Shown here: piece after piece, positions 1 to 6,624 of the stretch
How positions within the stretch are numbered: the first letter of the stretch is position 1
Layout of the letters: each line of letters begins with the position of its first letter
DNA from: Propionibacteriaceae bacterium
GTDB taxonomy: Bacteria > Actinomycetota > Actinomycetes > Propionibacteriales > Propionibacteriaceae
Length of the DNA: 21,031 bases
Reading direction: 5' to 3'
NCBI GenBank assembly: GCA_021323255.1
Contig: JAJTCL010000005.1
Coordinates: 1 to 21,031, forward strand
Translations under genes and position numbers: made by a program
Notes under the pieces: model-generated
Database searches by the model: none
What the model saw: the letters and a program-made list of their open reading frames with translations, nothing else
What the model was told of the DNA's origin: nothing

Positions 1-1
1 G

Positions 2-586
2 GCAGTTCATGCAGTCGGTTGCTCCCGTGCCTGGCAGAAGGGCATCAGGCGCGGGCTACTCCCTTATGCCACCTCCGACGCGCCAACCCCCGTCTCACCG
101 GGGCTGGTGGTCGTCGACCGTCTCGGCCTTCCGGTCGCCATGAGCGCAACAGCACGGGAGTGGCTGGCACTGTTCCCCGGCGGCCCCTGGTCCGACGGCA
201 AGTTTCCGCTGCCCCTCCACGCTGTTTCGTTCGCGACGTTGGCGAGTGCGTCCGTGATGCTCCGTATTCGACTGATCAATGGGCACTGGGCGACCTTGCA
301 CGGCGTCCTGACTGAGCTCGGCATAACCGGCACCGTGAGCGTCATCATCGGTCCGGCCAGCCGTGAGCATCTGGCGCCGTTAACAGCGGCGATCTACGGG
401 TTGACTCCGCGCGAGCAGCAGGTCGCCGAACTCATCCTGAGGGGGCATGCCACCCACCGGATAGGCCACAGGCTCGAGATTTCGCCGTACACGGCGCAGG
501 AGCACCTGCGCCACATCTTCGCTAAGGTCGGCGTCGCCAGCCGCGGGGAACTCGTGGCCGCCCTCTTCGTCGAGCGAGACGGGTAA
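2..586 (+). CDS. LuxR-family transcriptional regulator, C-terminal part (5' end outside the window)
   Basis: The frame is open to the left edge, so this is the last 194 residues of a longer protein. The C-terminal ~60 residues form a LuxR/GerE helix-turn-helix: the segment starts LTPREQQVAELILRG and continues with the recognition-helix region ISPYTAQEHLRHIFAKVGV and ASRGELVAALF. Before it, a segment with PGLVVVDRLGLPVAMSA resembles the PAS-like sensory part common in stand-alone actinobacterial LuxR regulators. Such proteins bind DNA as dimers; the ligand is not visible. A GTG at 107 could act as an internal start, but the coding character clearly continues upstream of it. No operon partner is seen downstream; about 1 kb without a gene follows. 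It may not belong to the metabolic region to the right, because a tRNA-type attachment scar lies between them. Confidence 0.8.
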   Translation, partial: AVHAVGCSRAWQKGIRRGLLPYATSDAPTPVSPGLVVVDRLGLPVAMSATAREWLALFPGGPWSDGKFPLPLHAVSFATLASASVMLRIRLINGHWATLHGVLTELGITGTVSVIIGPASREHLAPLTAAIYGLTPREQQVAELILRGHATHRIGHRLEISPYTAQEHLRHIFAKVGVASRGELVAALFVERDG

Positions 587-592
587 CGCATT

Positions 593-619
593 CGAGCGTT
601 GCTCGGGGCCGGCCGGCCC
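593..619 (+). terminator. Possible terminator after the LuxR-type gene
   Basis: A perfect 5-bp stem (CGAGC, 3-nt loop, GCTCG at 593-605) lies 7 bases past the stop codon and is followed directly by the self-complementary GGGCCGGCCGGCCC (606-619). There is no T-run, which is common for GC-rich hosts. Strength is uncertain. Confidence 0.4.
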
Positions 620-1584
620 GCCGATCCTCCCAGGCGCCCCGCCCGGGCCGGTGGCCGCCCGAGCGGGATCACCTGTGGACGCTGCCCTCGTTCCGTTGAG
701 TCGGTCGTTCGGCGGACCGACTCCGATGCCCAACCTCTGGCCGATAGAACACCCATCGGGTCAGCTCCCCCGTAGGCACACCATCATGGACTCGCCGGCA
801 GGCCCGGCCTGCACGTACGGATCAAAAGATCAAGATCGCGAATGGGAGCCCATTCTGGGAGCCAGACCCATCGATCAGTGCTGCACATCGGCGCACCGAC
901 ACGGAGTCCGGGCCGCCGTTTGAGCGTGGTGGGCCCGACCCAACAGACCAGCCCGGACACCGAATCGAGACCTACGGAACAGAAGGTCGGCTACCAACGT
1001 GATGGTCAGGCACCCTCGCGGCCGCGGCAGAGCCGTGCTTGTCAAACTGCTTGACGACCGCGCTGGAGACCAGCTCACAACTGTGGACCATGCTGGACGC
1101 TGCCAAGCGTGAAACAAGCCATCAGGGCGCCTACCCGTGCTCACCTGATAAGGCAGAGGTCAGTGGTTCAAGTCCACTTAGGCCCACGAGAGTGTGCCCT
1201 GACTAGGGCTTTACTCCTGTCGATCACAGATCAGCCGGACTTCACCTCAAATGTCAGCGGTCGTCCGGTCCGAACTCGTTGACTTCTGCCCCGAGGCAGT
1301 GGTCGGCGTTCCCCCGTGGGCTATCTGCGTGACGATGAACACTGATGCACCTCGTGGGCGAGACATTCGCCGGCAGAGAGCTGAAAGCGGCGATCGTCGC
1401 AACCAACGGTCGATCTGCCGCCGATGATGACTGGCCTACTTTGCGGGTCGATTGCCAAGGGCCAGCCGGCCTCTACGCTCTCTTCTTCCAAATCGCGGCC
1501 TGGCAAGCACCTCACCCGAAAGGCCGTGGCAGCTCGACAACCTCCACCCGCTCCTGCCATGGGGTTCAACAGCGACGGTCACGG
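620..1584. other. Long non-coding stretch without a convincing gene
   Basis: Open frames here (for example 651-923 and 1345-1626 on plus, 1321-1569 on minus) have no recognisable domain and no good ribosome binding site. The stretch contains a short A-rich series of GATCA units (820-837), a close direct repeat of TGGGAGCC near 843-860, and the tRNA-Ile fragment described separately. It reads like a degraded junction or former mobile-element flank. Confidence 0.5.
1145..1189 (+). other. 3' fragment of tRNA-Ile(GAU), probable attachment-site scar
   Basis: The stretch begins with an anticodon loop CTGATAA (1145-1151, anticodon GAT), then GGCAG (3' side of the anticodon stem), AGGTC variable loop, a T-arm (AGTGG, TTCAAGT, CCACT, 1162-1178), acceptor strand TAGGCCC (1179-1185), A, and CGA in place of CCA. 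The 5' half is absent: upstream bases do not supply CTGCC or GGGCCTA. It is therefore a duplicated tRNA 3' end, the usual footprint of a tyrosine-recombinase element integrating in a tRNA gene with crossover near the anticodon loop. No integrase is present in the window. Given its plus orientation, the integrated element would normally lie to its left, between the intact tRNA and this scar. Confidence 0.75.
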
Positions 1585-1621
1585 GTCTACTATCCGATGC
1601 ATATACATCCCATAGTAGACG
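1585..1621 (+). promoter_or_regulatory. Perfect 9-bp inverted repeat upstream of the amidohydrolase; operator candidate
   Basis: GTCTACTAT (1585-1593) and ATAGTAGAC (1612-1620) are perfect inverted copies separated by 18 bases, ending 18 bases before the ATG at 1639. The right arm plus one base reads ATAGTAGACG and matches the RWAGTRRACG motif seen before the other operons. CATAGT (1611-1616) could also serve as a -10 element, so binding here would be expected to repress. Confidence 0.55.
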
Positions 1622-1638
1622 TGTAGAAGGGATCGGTC

Positions 1639-2502
1639 ATGACAGCACAGGAGAAGGTCAAGGGCAGGGTCATCGATGCACACAGCCACATTGGCGAGAT
1701 GGATGCGTGGGCGTTCTACAACCTGAGGGAGCCCGTCAAGCCGACTGTCTATGAGTTCGCCGACGCAGGTGCGTACCTCGACCATCTCGATGGTCTCGGA
1801 GTCGAGCGCGGACTGATCCTTCCGAACTACGGGATCCCCGTACAGAGCCAGCCGTTCTCGCTCAACGACTTGGTGCTCGACTCGGTGCAGAAGAATGACA
1901 GGCTGGTCGGAGGGCTGTGGGTCTCGTTCCTACCGCAGAACAAGGAGATGACCCTCAAGTCCTTGGAGCGCGCCGGTGAGGCGGGCATCGTCGCGCTCAA
2001 GACGACCTTCCTGCTCGGCGGGAACCCCGACCCCAACACCTGGGACGACGACACCACAGAGATCGCGGAGGCCTGCTTCGCCGCGGTCGAGGAGCACGAC
2101 CTCACGTTCCACTTCCACACCAGCGCCGGCGGCACGTCTGACATCAATAACTTCGTCCCGCTCGTCGAGAAGTACGGGAAGCGGATCAAGATCTACCTCG
2201 TCCACTTCGGCGGCGGCGTCAGCGGACACATCAAGCTGGTCCCGCAGTTCCTGGACTGGGTCGAGCAGGGCTACCGGGTTTACTGCGACACCACCTGGAC
2301 GATCGGCTTCGGTGCGCGCTGGCTGATGACGGAGATCGAGCGACGCGGCGTCGGCGAGGATCGCGTCCTCTTCGCATCCGACGAGCCGTGGAGCGACTTC
2401 TGGAGCGAGTACTGGAAGATCAACGGCGCCCCCGTCAGCGATGAGCTGAAGCAGCGAATCCTCTACCAGAACTTCGAGCAGTTATACCGCGAGAAGGCGT
2501 AG
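1639..2502 (+). CDS. Metal-dependent amidohydrolase (amidohydrolase_2/ACMSD-like)
   Basis: The 287-aa protein has the TIM-barrel amidohydrolase layout: an N-terminal DAHSH motif (D13, H15, H17) for the metal, a second histidine cluster FHFHTS (H158, H160), VHF with H189, and the C-terminal FASDEPW with D248, the usual catalytic or metal-binding aspartate. This fits the amidohydrolase_2 family, whose members decarboxylate or hydrolyse small cyclic or carboxylated compounds. No signal peptide is seen, so it should be cytoplasmic. The ATG is preceded by AGAAGGGA at good spacing. It has its own promoter region with a perfect inverted repeat and is convergent with the regulator gene, whose stop lies one base away. 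The substrate cannot be told; context suggests a nitrogen-containing small molecule or its carbon skeleton. Confidence 0.85.
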   Translation: MTAQEKVKGRVIDAHSHIGEMDAWAFYNLREPVKPTVYEFADAGAYLDHLDGLGVERGLILPNYGIPVQSQPFSLNDLVLDSVQKNDRLVGGLWVSFLPQNKEMTLKSLERAGEAGIVALKTTFLLGGNPDPNTWDDDTTEIAEACFAAVEEHDLTFHFHTSAGGTSDINNFVPLVEKYGKRIKIYLVHFGGGVSGHIKLVPQFLDWVEQGYRVYCDTTWTIGFGARWLMTEIERRGVGEDRVLFASDEPWSDFWSEYWKINGAPVSDELKQRILYQNFEQLYREKA

Positions 2503-2503
2503 G

Positions 2504-3115
2504 TCAGGAGTCTCTGAGCGCGACCCAGAGAGCGCGAGCGGGCTTGGATTCTTCGTTCGCCCAGTGATGGGGTTGGTCGCCCATGAAGTGCAGCGCATCT
2601 CCGGGCTTGACCTCATGGCGGATTCCGGCGATCTCGAATACCAGCTTGCCTTCGAGAGTGAAGACCAGCTCCTCTCCGGCATGGACGAGCGGCTTGGACC
2701 CACTGTTCGCGCCCGGCGAGACGGTGGCCACCGCGGCCGCGCTGCGGAAGGGGGCGTACGGCCCCGATACGCCCTCGAGCGTCAGGCCCTCGTGCGGAGT
2801 GAAGACAGCGGGGCGATCCTCAGCCGGTGTGAACGCGACCGGCTCGGGATTGCCCTCATCCTCGACGAAGTAGGTGACCGGGCGATCCAGTGCGGTCGCG
2901 ATCTTGAGCAGAGTTGTGATGGTCGGCACCATGTCGTTGCGCTCGATCTTGTGGATAGCTGCCGCGGAAACTTCTGCCTTGATCGCCAGCTGTTGCAGCG
3001 ACAGGCGCTGCTCCTGCCGCAGCTTCTTGACCTTCGGTCCGATGGAGCTGACGATCCCGTCGACGTGCTCCTCGATGCGGACCGAGCTAGCGGGACTGTG
3101 TTTGGTGCGGGCCAT
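2504..3115 (-). CDS. XRE-family regulator with C-terminal cupin domain; candidate local regulator
   Basis: A 203-aa protein with a Cro/C1-type helix-turn-helix at about residues 26-83 (GPKVKKLRQEQRLSLQQLA and SAAAIHKIERN) and a cupin barrel at about residues 125-200 (HAGEELVFTLEGKL, GDALHFMGDQPHHW). Proteins of this build are one-component sensors that bind a small molecule in the cupin. I chose the ATG at 3115 because AAGGGA lies about 9 bases upstream; the in-frame ATG at 3124 has that purine stretch directly abutting it. The gene is divergent from the FAD oxidoreductase operon and shares its promoter region, which carries one copy of the RWAGTRRACG motif. It is the only complete regulator in the window and so the best candidate for binding the repeated motif, but this is inference. 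Confidence 0.85.
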   Translation of the reverse strand: MARTKHSPASSVRIEEHVDGIVSSIGPKVKKLRQEQRLSLQQLAIKAEVSAAAIHKIERNDMVPTITTLLKIATALDRPVTYFVEDEGNPEPVAFTPAEDRPAVFTPHEGLTLEGVSGPYAPFRSAAAVATVSPGANSGSKPLVHAGEELVFTLEGKLVFEIAGIRHEVKPGDALHFMGDQPHHWANEESKPARALWVALRDS

Positions 3116-3127
3116 GATCTTCATCCC

Positions 3128-3155
3128 TTGACGCGTCGGCGGCATGCAATATAGT
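3128..3155 (+). promoter_or_regulatory. Promoter of the FAD oxidoreductase operon
   Basis: TTGACG (3128-3133), 16-base spacer, TATAGT (3150-3155), a good vegetative-type promoter by sequence. It sits within the CATCCCTTGACGC 13-mer (3122-3134) that recurs at 9648-9660. The opposite strand of the same bases forms the ribosome binding site of the XRE-cupin gene. Confidence 0.6.
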
Positions 3156-3160
3156 AAACG
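3151..3160 (+). promoter_or_regulatory. RWAGTRRACG motif copy between the regulator and FAD operon
   Basis: ATAGTAAACG overlaps the -10 element of the plus-strand promoter. Just downstream, GAAAGTC (3160-3166) and GACTTTC (3179-3185) form a 7-bp inverted repeat around the palindrome ACCATGGT (3168-3175), which could be part of a larger operator. Confidence 0.45.
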
Positions 3161-3215
3161 AAAGTCAACCATGGTGGGCGACTTTCACATCCCTCTACGT
3201 GCAGACGGAGGCGTA

Positions 3216-4553
3216 GTGGCGCGCAAGATCGTAATAGTCGGTGGTGGCGCAGGCGGGATGGGCGCTGCAGGTGGCGTCAAGGCGGCCGATCCAAAAGCCG
3301 AGGTGATCGTCTATACCGGCTTTGACGACGTCGCCTACAGCCCGTGTGGCATCCCCTACGTGCACGGCCGGGAGATCGAGAACTTTGAGAAGCTGTTTCT
3401 GGCTTCCAAGCAGGCCTACGTCGACGCCGGTATCGATGTGCACTACAACACCGACGTCACCAGTGTTGATGTGAAGCGCAAGGTCGTTCAGGTCGCCGGT
3501 GAGGGCGAGGTGGAGTGGGACGCGCTTGTGCTGGCCACCGGCTTCAACTACGCCGATCCGGGTGTCCCAGGCGGCGACCTCGGCGGCCTCTACTACGTCA
3601 AGAACATTCGCGAAGCCATGGAGTGGGACAAAGTCCTGGACACGGTCAAATCCGCGGTGGTCGTGCAGGCCACGCCCCTCGGTGTCGAGATGGTCACAGC
3701 GCTCGGACACCGAGGCATCGAGACGCATCTGGTGGACCCGAGCCCGTGGCCGATGTCGGAGGTGGCCGACCCGGACATCATGGCCCCGGTGGAGGAGTCG
3801 TGGCGCGAGCTCGGTGTCATCACGCATTTCAACACGACCCTCAAGGCGTTCGTCGGTGACGGGCAGCTGGCCGCGGTACAGACCTCCGATGGCGAGATCA
3901 AGGCCGACCTGGCTGTGGTCTGCACCCACAAGGAGCCGAACACAGCACTCGGCGTCGCTGCCGGTCTCAAGACTGGATCGACCGGCGGCATCATCGTCGA
4001 CGAGCGGATGGCAACGTCGGGGCCTGGCGTCTTCGCGGCCGGCGACTGCACCGAGATTCCGCACGGGCTGAGCGGCGTACCGCTGCAAGGCTTGACAGGT
4101 AGCCACGCCTACGCCCAGGGCAAAACGGCCGGCATCAACGCCGGCGGTGGTCAACGAACCTACAGCGCGGTCTACGTACCGTGGGGTACCGCAGCCGGGA
4201 AGTGGATCATCGGGGGCGCATCCTTCGGTGAGACGACCGCCACCGCGCTCGGAATTCCGTACGTCGTCGGGACCGCTCAGGGGATTTCGCGAGCCCGCTA
4301 CTACCCCGGAGTCAAGCCCGTGAAGGTCAAGCTGCTGGCCCAGCCTGGCAGCCTTCGGCTCCTCGGCGCCCAGATGGTCGGCGGCGAGGGCATCAAGGAG
4401 CGTGCCGACTTCCTCGCGATGGCGGTCAAGTTCGGGTTCACCCTGCACGATCTGGCGCGGATGGAGAACGTCTACTCGCCGGCGATCGGGGCCCTCAACG
4501 AGCCCATCGTGGTAGCCGCCCAGAGCGGCCTGGACGCCGTATCGAAGAACTGA
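3216..4553 (+). CDS. FAD-dependent oxidoreductase, CoA-disulfide reductase-like, with an altered NAD(P) motif
   Basis: A 445-aa pyridine-nucleotide-disulfide-oxidoreductase-fold protein. The FAD ADP-binding motif GGGAGG is at residues 9-14, and SPCGIPY puts a single cysteine at residue 44, the position of the redox-active cysteine in CoA-disulfide reductase and NADH oxidase relatives. The second FAD motif GPGVFAAGDC is near residue 270. The second dinucleotide motif, normally GxGxxG, reads QATPLG (Q151, T153), so two of three glycines are lost; NAD(P)H use may be weakened or different. Start: GTG 3216 with GGAGG four bases before; the frame is open further upstream to an ATG at 3144, but that would cover the promoter. 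Context with a coenzyme M-like gene set suggests reduction of a low-molecular-weight disulfide or mixed disulfide as one possible role (inference). The next gene begins one base after its stop. Confidence 0.8.
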   Translation: MARKIVIVGGGAGGMGAAGGVKAADPKAEVIVYTGFDDVAYSPCGIPYVHGREIENFEKLFLASKQAYVDAGIDVHYNTDVTSVDVKRKVVQVAGEGEVEWDALVLATGFNYADPGVPGGDLGGLYYVKNIREAMEWDKVLDTVKSAVVVQATPLGVEMVTALGHRGIETHLVDPSPWPMSEVADPDIMAPVEESWRELGVITHFNTTLKAFVGDGQLAAVQTSDGEIKADLAVVCTHKEPNTALGVAAGLKTGSTGGIIVDERMATSGPGVFAAGDCTEIPHGLSGVPLQGLTGSHAYAQGKTAGINAGGGQRTYSAVYVPWGTAAGKWIIGGASFGETTATALGIPYVVGTAQGISRARYYPGVKPVKVKLLAQPGSLRLLGAQMVGGEGIKERADFLAMAVKFGFTLHDLARMENVYSPAIGALNEPIVVAAQSGLDAVSKN

Positions 4554-4554
4554 G

Positions 4555-4860
4555 ATGTCGCTCCCTCAGTGGGTCACCTCCTTTTCTCAGTGGCTACGGC
4601 GCAACTCCGAGCACTACCTGCTGATCGCCGCGCAGGAGCGGGTCGCCCGGCAGTACGGCGCACGCGAACCCAGGTCACCCTACGGGCTGCGCGAGCTCTT
4701 CTGGCTGCGCATCTTTGCGCCGGTCTACCGAAGGCTGCCGTGGTCGCTACGGCACAAGGTGATGCGGGCCATGCCTGGAAGTCACCGCCGGCAGTGGGCC
4801 CCACCTCCGCAACGGCACGGCTCGGCCGTGCAGTCCTATGTTTCGAGAAGTTCAACCTAA
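4555..4860 (+). CDS. Unknown 101-aa protein, translationally coupled
   Basis: I do not recognise this family. The ATG lies one base past the stop of the FAD oxidoreductase, which argues for a real coupled gene, and the next gene's Shine-Dalgarno AAGGAG overlaps its end. The protein is basic and rich in aromatic residues and arginine, with a helical-looking middle (HYLLIAAQERVARQYG, then GLRELFWLRIFAPVYRRL). No cysteine, signal peptide or clear transmembrane segment is seen. By position it could be a partner or assembly factor of either neighbour. Confidence 0.65.
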   Translation: MSLPQWVTSFSQWLRRNSEHYLLIAAQERVARQYGAREPRSPYGLRELFWLRIFAPVYRRLPWSLRHKVMRAMPGSHRRQWAPPPQRHGSAVQSYVSRSST

Positions 4861-4879
4861 GGAGAGAGGAAGTCTGGCC

Positions 4880-5365
4880 ATGGCACAGATCGTGGGTGAG
4901 CGCGTCAGCAAAGGTGATGCGATCGTCGACTACGAGGACAAGGTCTTCGAGGACATCCAGGCGGAACCTGGGGAAAAGGCCTTCATCCTCATGCACACGG
5001 TGCCTTTCGAGGGCTCGGTAGGGCTGGTGAACATGCTCACGGCAACCCGCATCAACCGAAAGGGCTTCGACACCCACCTGGTGCTCTACGGTCCCGGCTC
5101 GCTGATGGCAGCCGCTACCCGCGGCTACCCAAAGGTCGGTGACGAGGCGTTCCCTGGCGCCCTCGGCTACAACAAGCAGCTGCAGACCTTCATGGACGAG
5201 GGCGGCCACGTCTATGCCTGCCGGTTCTCCGCCGCTGCCCTGTATGGCATGCGCGAGATCGACATGATGGAAGGCGTCAAGCCGATCAACCCGCTCGACG
5301 TGCTCGACGCGGTATTGACAGCTCGCCGTAGCGGTGCGCTGATCATGCAGACCTGGACGGTCTGA
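4880..5365 (+). CDS. MSMEG_0572/Sll0783-family nitrogen starvation response protein
   Basis: The 161-aa protein matches the Sll0783-type family carried by Nit1C clusters: KAFILMHTVPFEGSVGLVNM, a TRINRKGFDTHLVLYGPGS segment, NKQLQTFMDEGGHVYACRFSA, and a C-terminal DVLDAVLTARRSGALIMQTWTV. The pattern resembles DsrE/DsrF-like folds with a conserved cysteine near residue 114. In Synechocystis, Sll0783 is nitrogen-starvation induced and affects polyhydroxybutyrate formation; the biochemical role is unknown. Start: ATG 4880 with AGAGGA about 9 bases before; an in-frame ATG at 4838 lies inside the previous gene and has no ribosome site. Third gene of the FAD operon; a hairpin follows. Confidence 0.85.
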   Translation: MAQIVGERVSKGDAIVDYEDKVFEDIQAEPGEKAFILMHTVPFEGSVGLVNMLTATRINRKGFDTHLVLYGPGSLMAAATRGYPKVGDEAFPGALGYNKQLQTFMDEGGHVYACRFSAAALYGMREIDMMEGVKPINPLDVLDAVLTARRSGALIMQTWTV

Positions 5366-5400
5366 AGGTCGCCTGAGGTCGATAGCTAATAAAAAGGGCC

Positions 5401-5438
5401 CTGAGTCTGTCGAAGGGCGCGCGCTTGGGCAGGCTCAG
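5401..5438. terminator. Hairpin between convergent operons, built from a dispersed repeat
   Basis: CTGAGTCTG (5401-5409) pairs with CAGGCTCAG (5430-5438) in a 9-bp stem with one G-U pair. It lies between convergent stops at 5365 and 5455, so it can end transcription from both sides. An A-run (5391-5395) precedes it and would be a T-run for the minus-strand operon. The arms belong to the CGACAGnnTCAGG repeat also seen at 9272-9309. Confidence 0.55.
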
Positions 5439-5454
5439 CGCTCATATCCGCGCG

Positions 5455-6624
5455 TCAAAGCATCATGTCGGCGTACAGCCGAGCGTGTTCCTCCGCTGCC
5501 CGCTGCCAGCTGAAGGCCGGCACCACGCCACGACCGCCGCGGACGAGCGTTTCCCGGAGCGCACCATCCGTGACGACGCGACGCATGCCCTCGGCGAGCG
5601 ACGTCGGGTCTGCGACCCGCGTCATCACCGCGGACTCATTGGGCGTCAGGTACTCGCGCAGCACGTCGATGTCGCTGCACACCACCGGCAGGTCAGCCGC
5701 CATGGCCTCGAGGACTGTCAGCCCCCATCCCTCCTTGATCGAGGGGAAGGCCAGCGCGTCCGCGCTCCGGTACCACTCGTGCAGCTCGGCGTCGCTGAGG
5801 GTGCCGGCCAACACGATGTCGCGTTCCAGCTCAAGCCCGAGATCGGGCAGCATCGCAAGCACGTCATCGCGATAGCGCGCGTAGTCCTGGAACGAGTGTC
5901 CACCGACGACGACGAGGGCGGGCGCTGGATCGAGCGCCCGGACCAAGATCGACATTGCCTGGAAGAGATAGCTGCTGCCCTTGCGCGGCTCGATGCCACC
6001 CACGGCCAAGAACACGAACCGATCATCCAGTCCTGCCCTTTGACGCACGGCGACTCGCCGGCTCTCCTCGATCGGACCGAAGCGAGCGGCGTCGACACCG
6101 TTGTGAATGACGGTGGCGTCGACGCCGAACTCCGCCTTCAGTCGGTTGCGCCAGTCCTCGCTCACCACAACCAGCTCATCAGGCTCCTCAATGGCTTTCC
6201 GCTGACACTCGATCAAAGCAGTGGTGGTGAAATCGTCGACGTGGTGGACGGTGCGGACGACGCGGACGCGCGCCCCGGCGTCCCGCACCCGAGCGGCTGC
6301 GCGTGCCGAGATGCAGTCCTGAGTGTGGAGAATGTCGACGTCGCCGGCCACCTTGGATAGCCCCGCCTCAAGATCATCTATCGACGCGAACACTCGCTGC
6401 TCCAAGGTGTCTGCCGGTGGAGACGGAGGAACCAGGATGTACGGCGCTCCCACCGGCCGGAAGAAGTCCTGGTCGGAATTGCCGAGCGCCACGATGCGTA
6501 CGTCCATCGCCTGATCGACCATCGCATCAGCGAGCGACAGGGTGTGCACCACTCCGCCGCGTGGCTTGGTTGAATAAGTGACCAGGGCAACGCGGCGCTG
6601 ACCCGGCCGGAGAGTCTGATTCAC
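5455..6624 (-). CDS. MSMEG_0565-family glycosyltransferase (GT4 type)
   Basis: A 389-aa GT-B glycosyltransferase. It has the family's N-terminus RRVALVTYSTKPRGGVVHTL, the markers LHTQDCISARAA and VRTVHHVDDFTTTALIECQ, the C-domain start VGGIEPRKGSSYL, GGHSFQDYARYR, and the donor-site segment SIKEGWGLTVLEAMAADLPVV of GT4 enzymes. The MSMEG_0565 subgroup is found almost only with Nit1C clusters; its sugar acceptor is unknown. I chose the GTG at 6624, which overlaps the stop of fdrA as GTGA; the open frame extends 66 codons further inside fdrA but lacks family similarity there. It is the last gene of the minus-strand operon and faces the FAD operon tail to tail. Confidence 0.88.
   Translation of the reverse strand: MNQTLRPGQRRVALVTYSTKPRGGVVHTLSLADAMVDQAMDVRIVALGNSDQDFFRPVGAPYILVPPSPPADTLEQRVFASIDDLEAGLSKVAGDVDILHTQDCISARAAARVRDAGARVRVVRTVHHVDDFTTTALIECQRKAIEEPDELVVVSEDWRNRLKAEFGVDATVIHNGVDAARFGPIEESRRVAVRQRAGLDDRFVFLAVGGIEPRKGSSYLFQAMSILVRALDPAPALVVVGGHSFQDYARYRDDVLAMLPDLGLELERDIVLAGTLSDAELHEWYRSADALAFPSIKEGWGLTVLEAMAADLPVVCSDIDVLREYLTPNESAVMTRVADPTSLAEGMRRVVTDGALRETLVRGGRGVVPAFSWQRAAEEHARLYADMML

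Noticed and set aside
820..837. Series of GATCA units
   Set aside because: Too short and without context to call a repeat or binding site.
651..923. 90-aa plus-strand open frame after the LuxR-type gene
   Set aside because: No ribosome site, no family features, low-information composition.
1100..1189. Complete tRNA-Ile gene
   Set aside because: The D-arm, 5' acceptor strand and 5' anticodon stem are missing.
2829..2835. GTGAACG heptamer resembling the shared motif, inside the regulator gene
   Set aside because: Preceding bases do not fit RWA and it is in coding sequence; likewise CGTTCAC at 12202-12208.
3195..4448. Long minus-strand open frame (417 aa) opposite the FAD oxidoreductase
   Set aside because: It is an antisense shadow in GC-rich DNA; the plus strand has clear family motifs.
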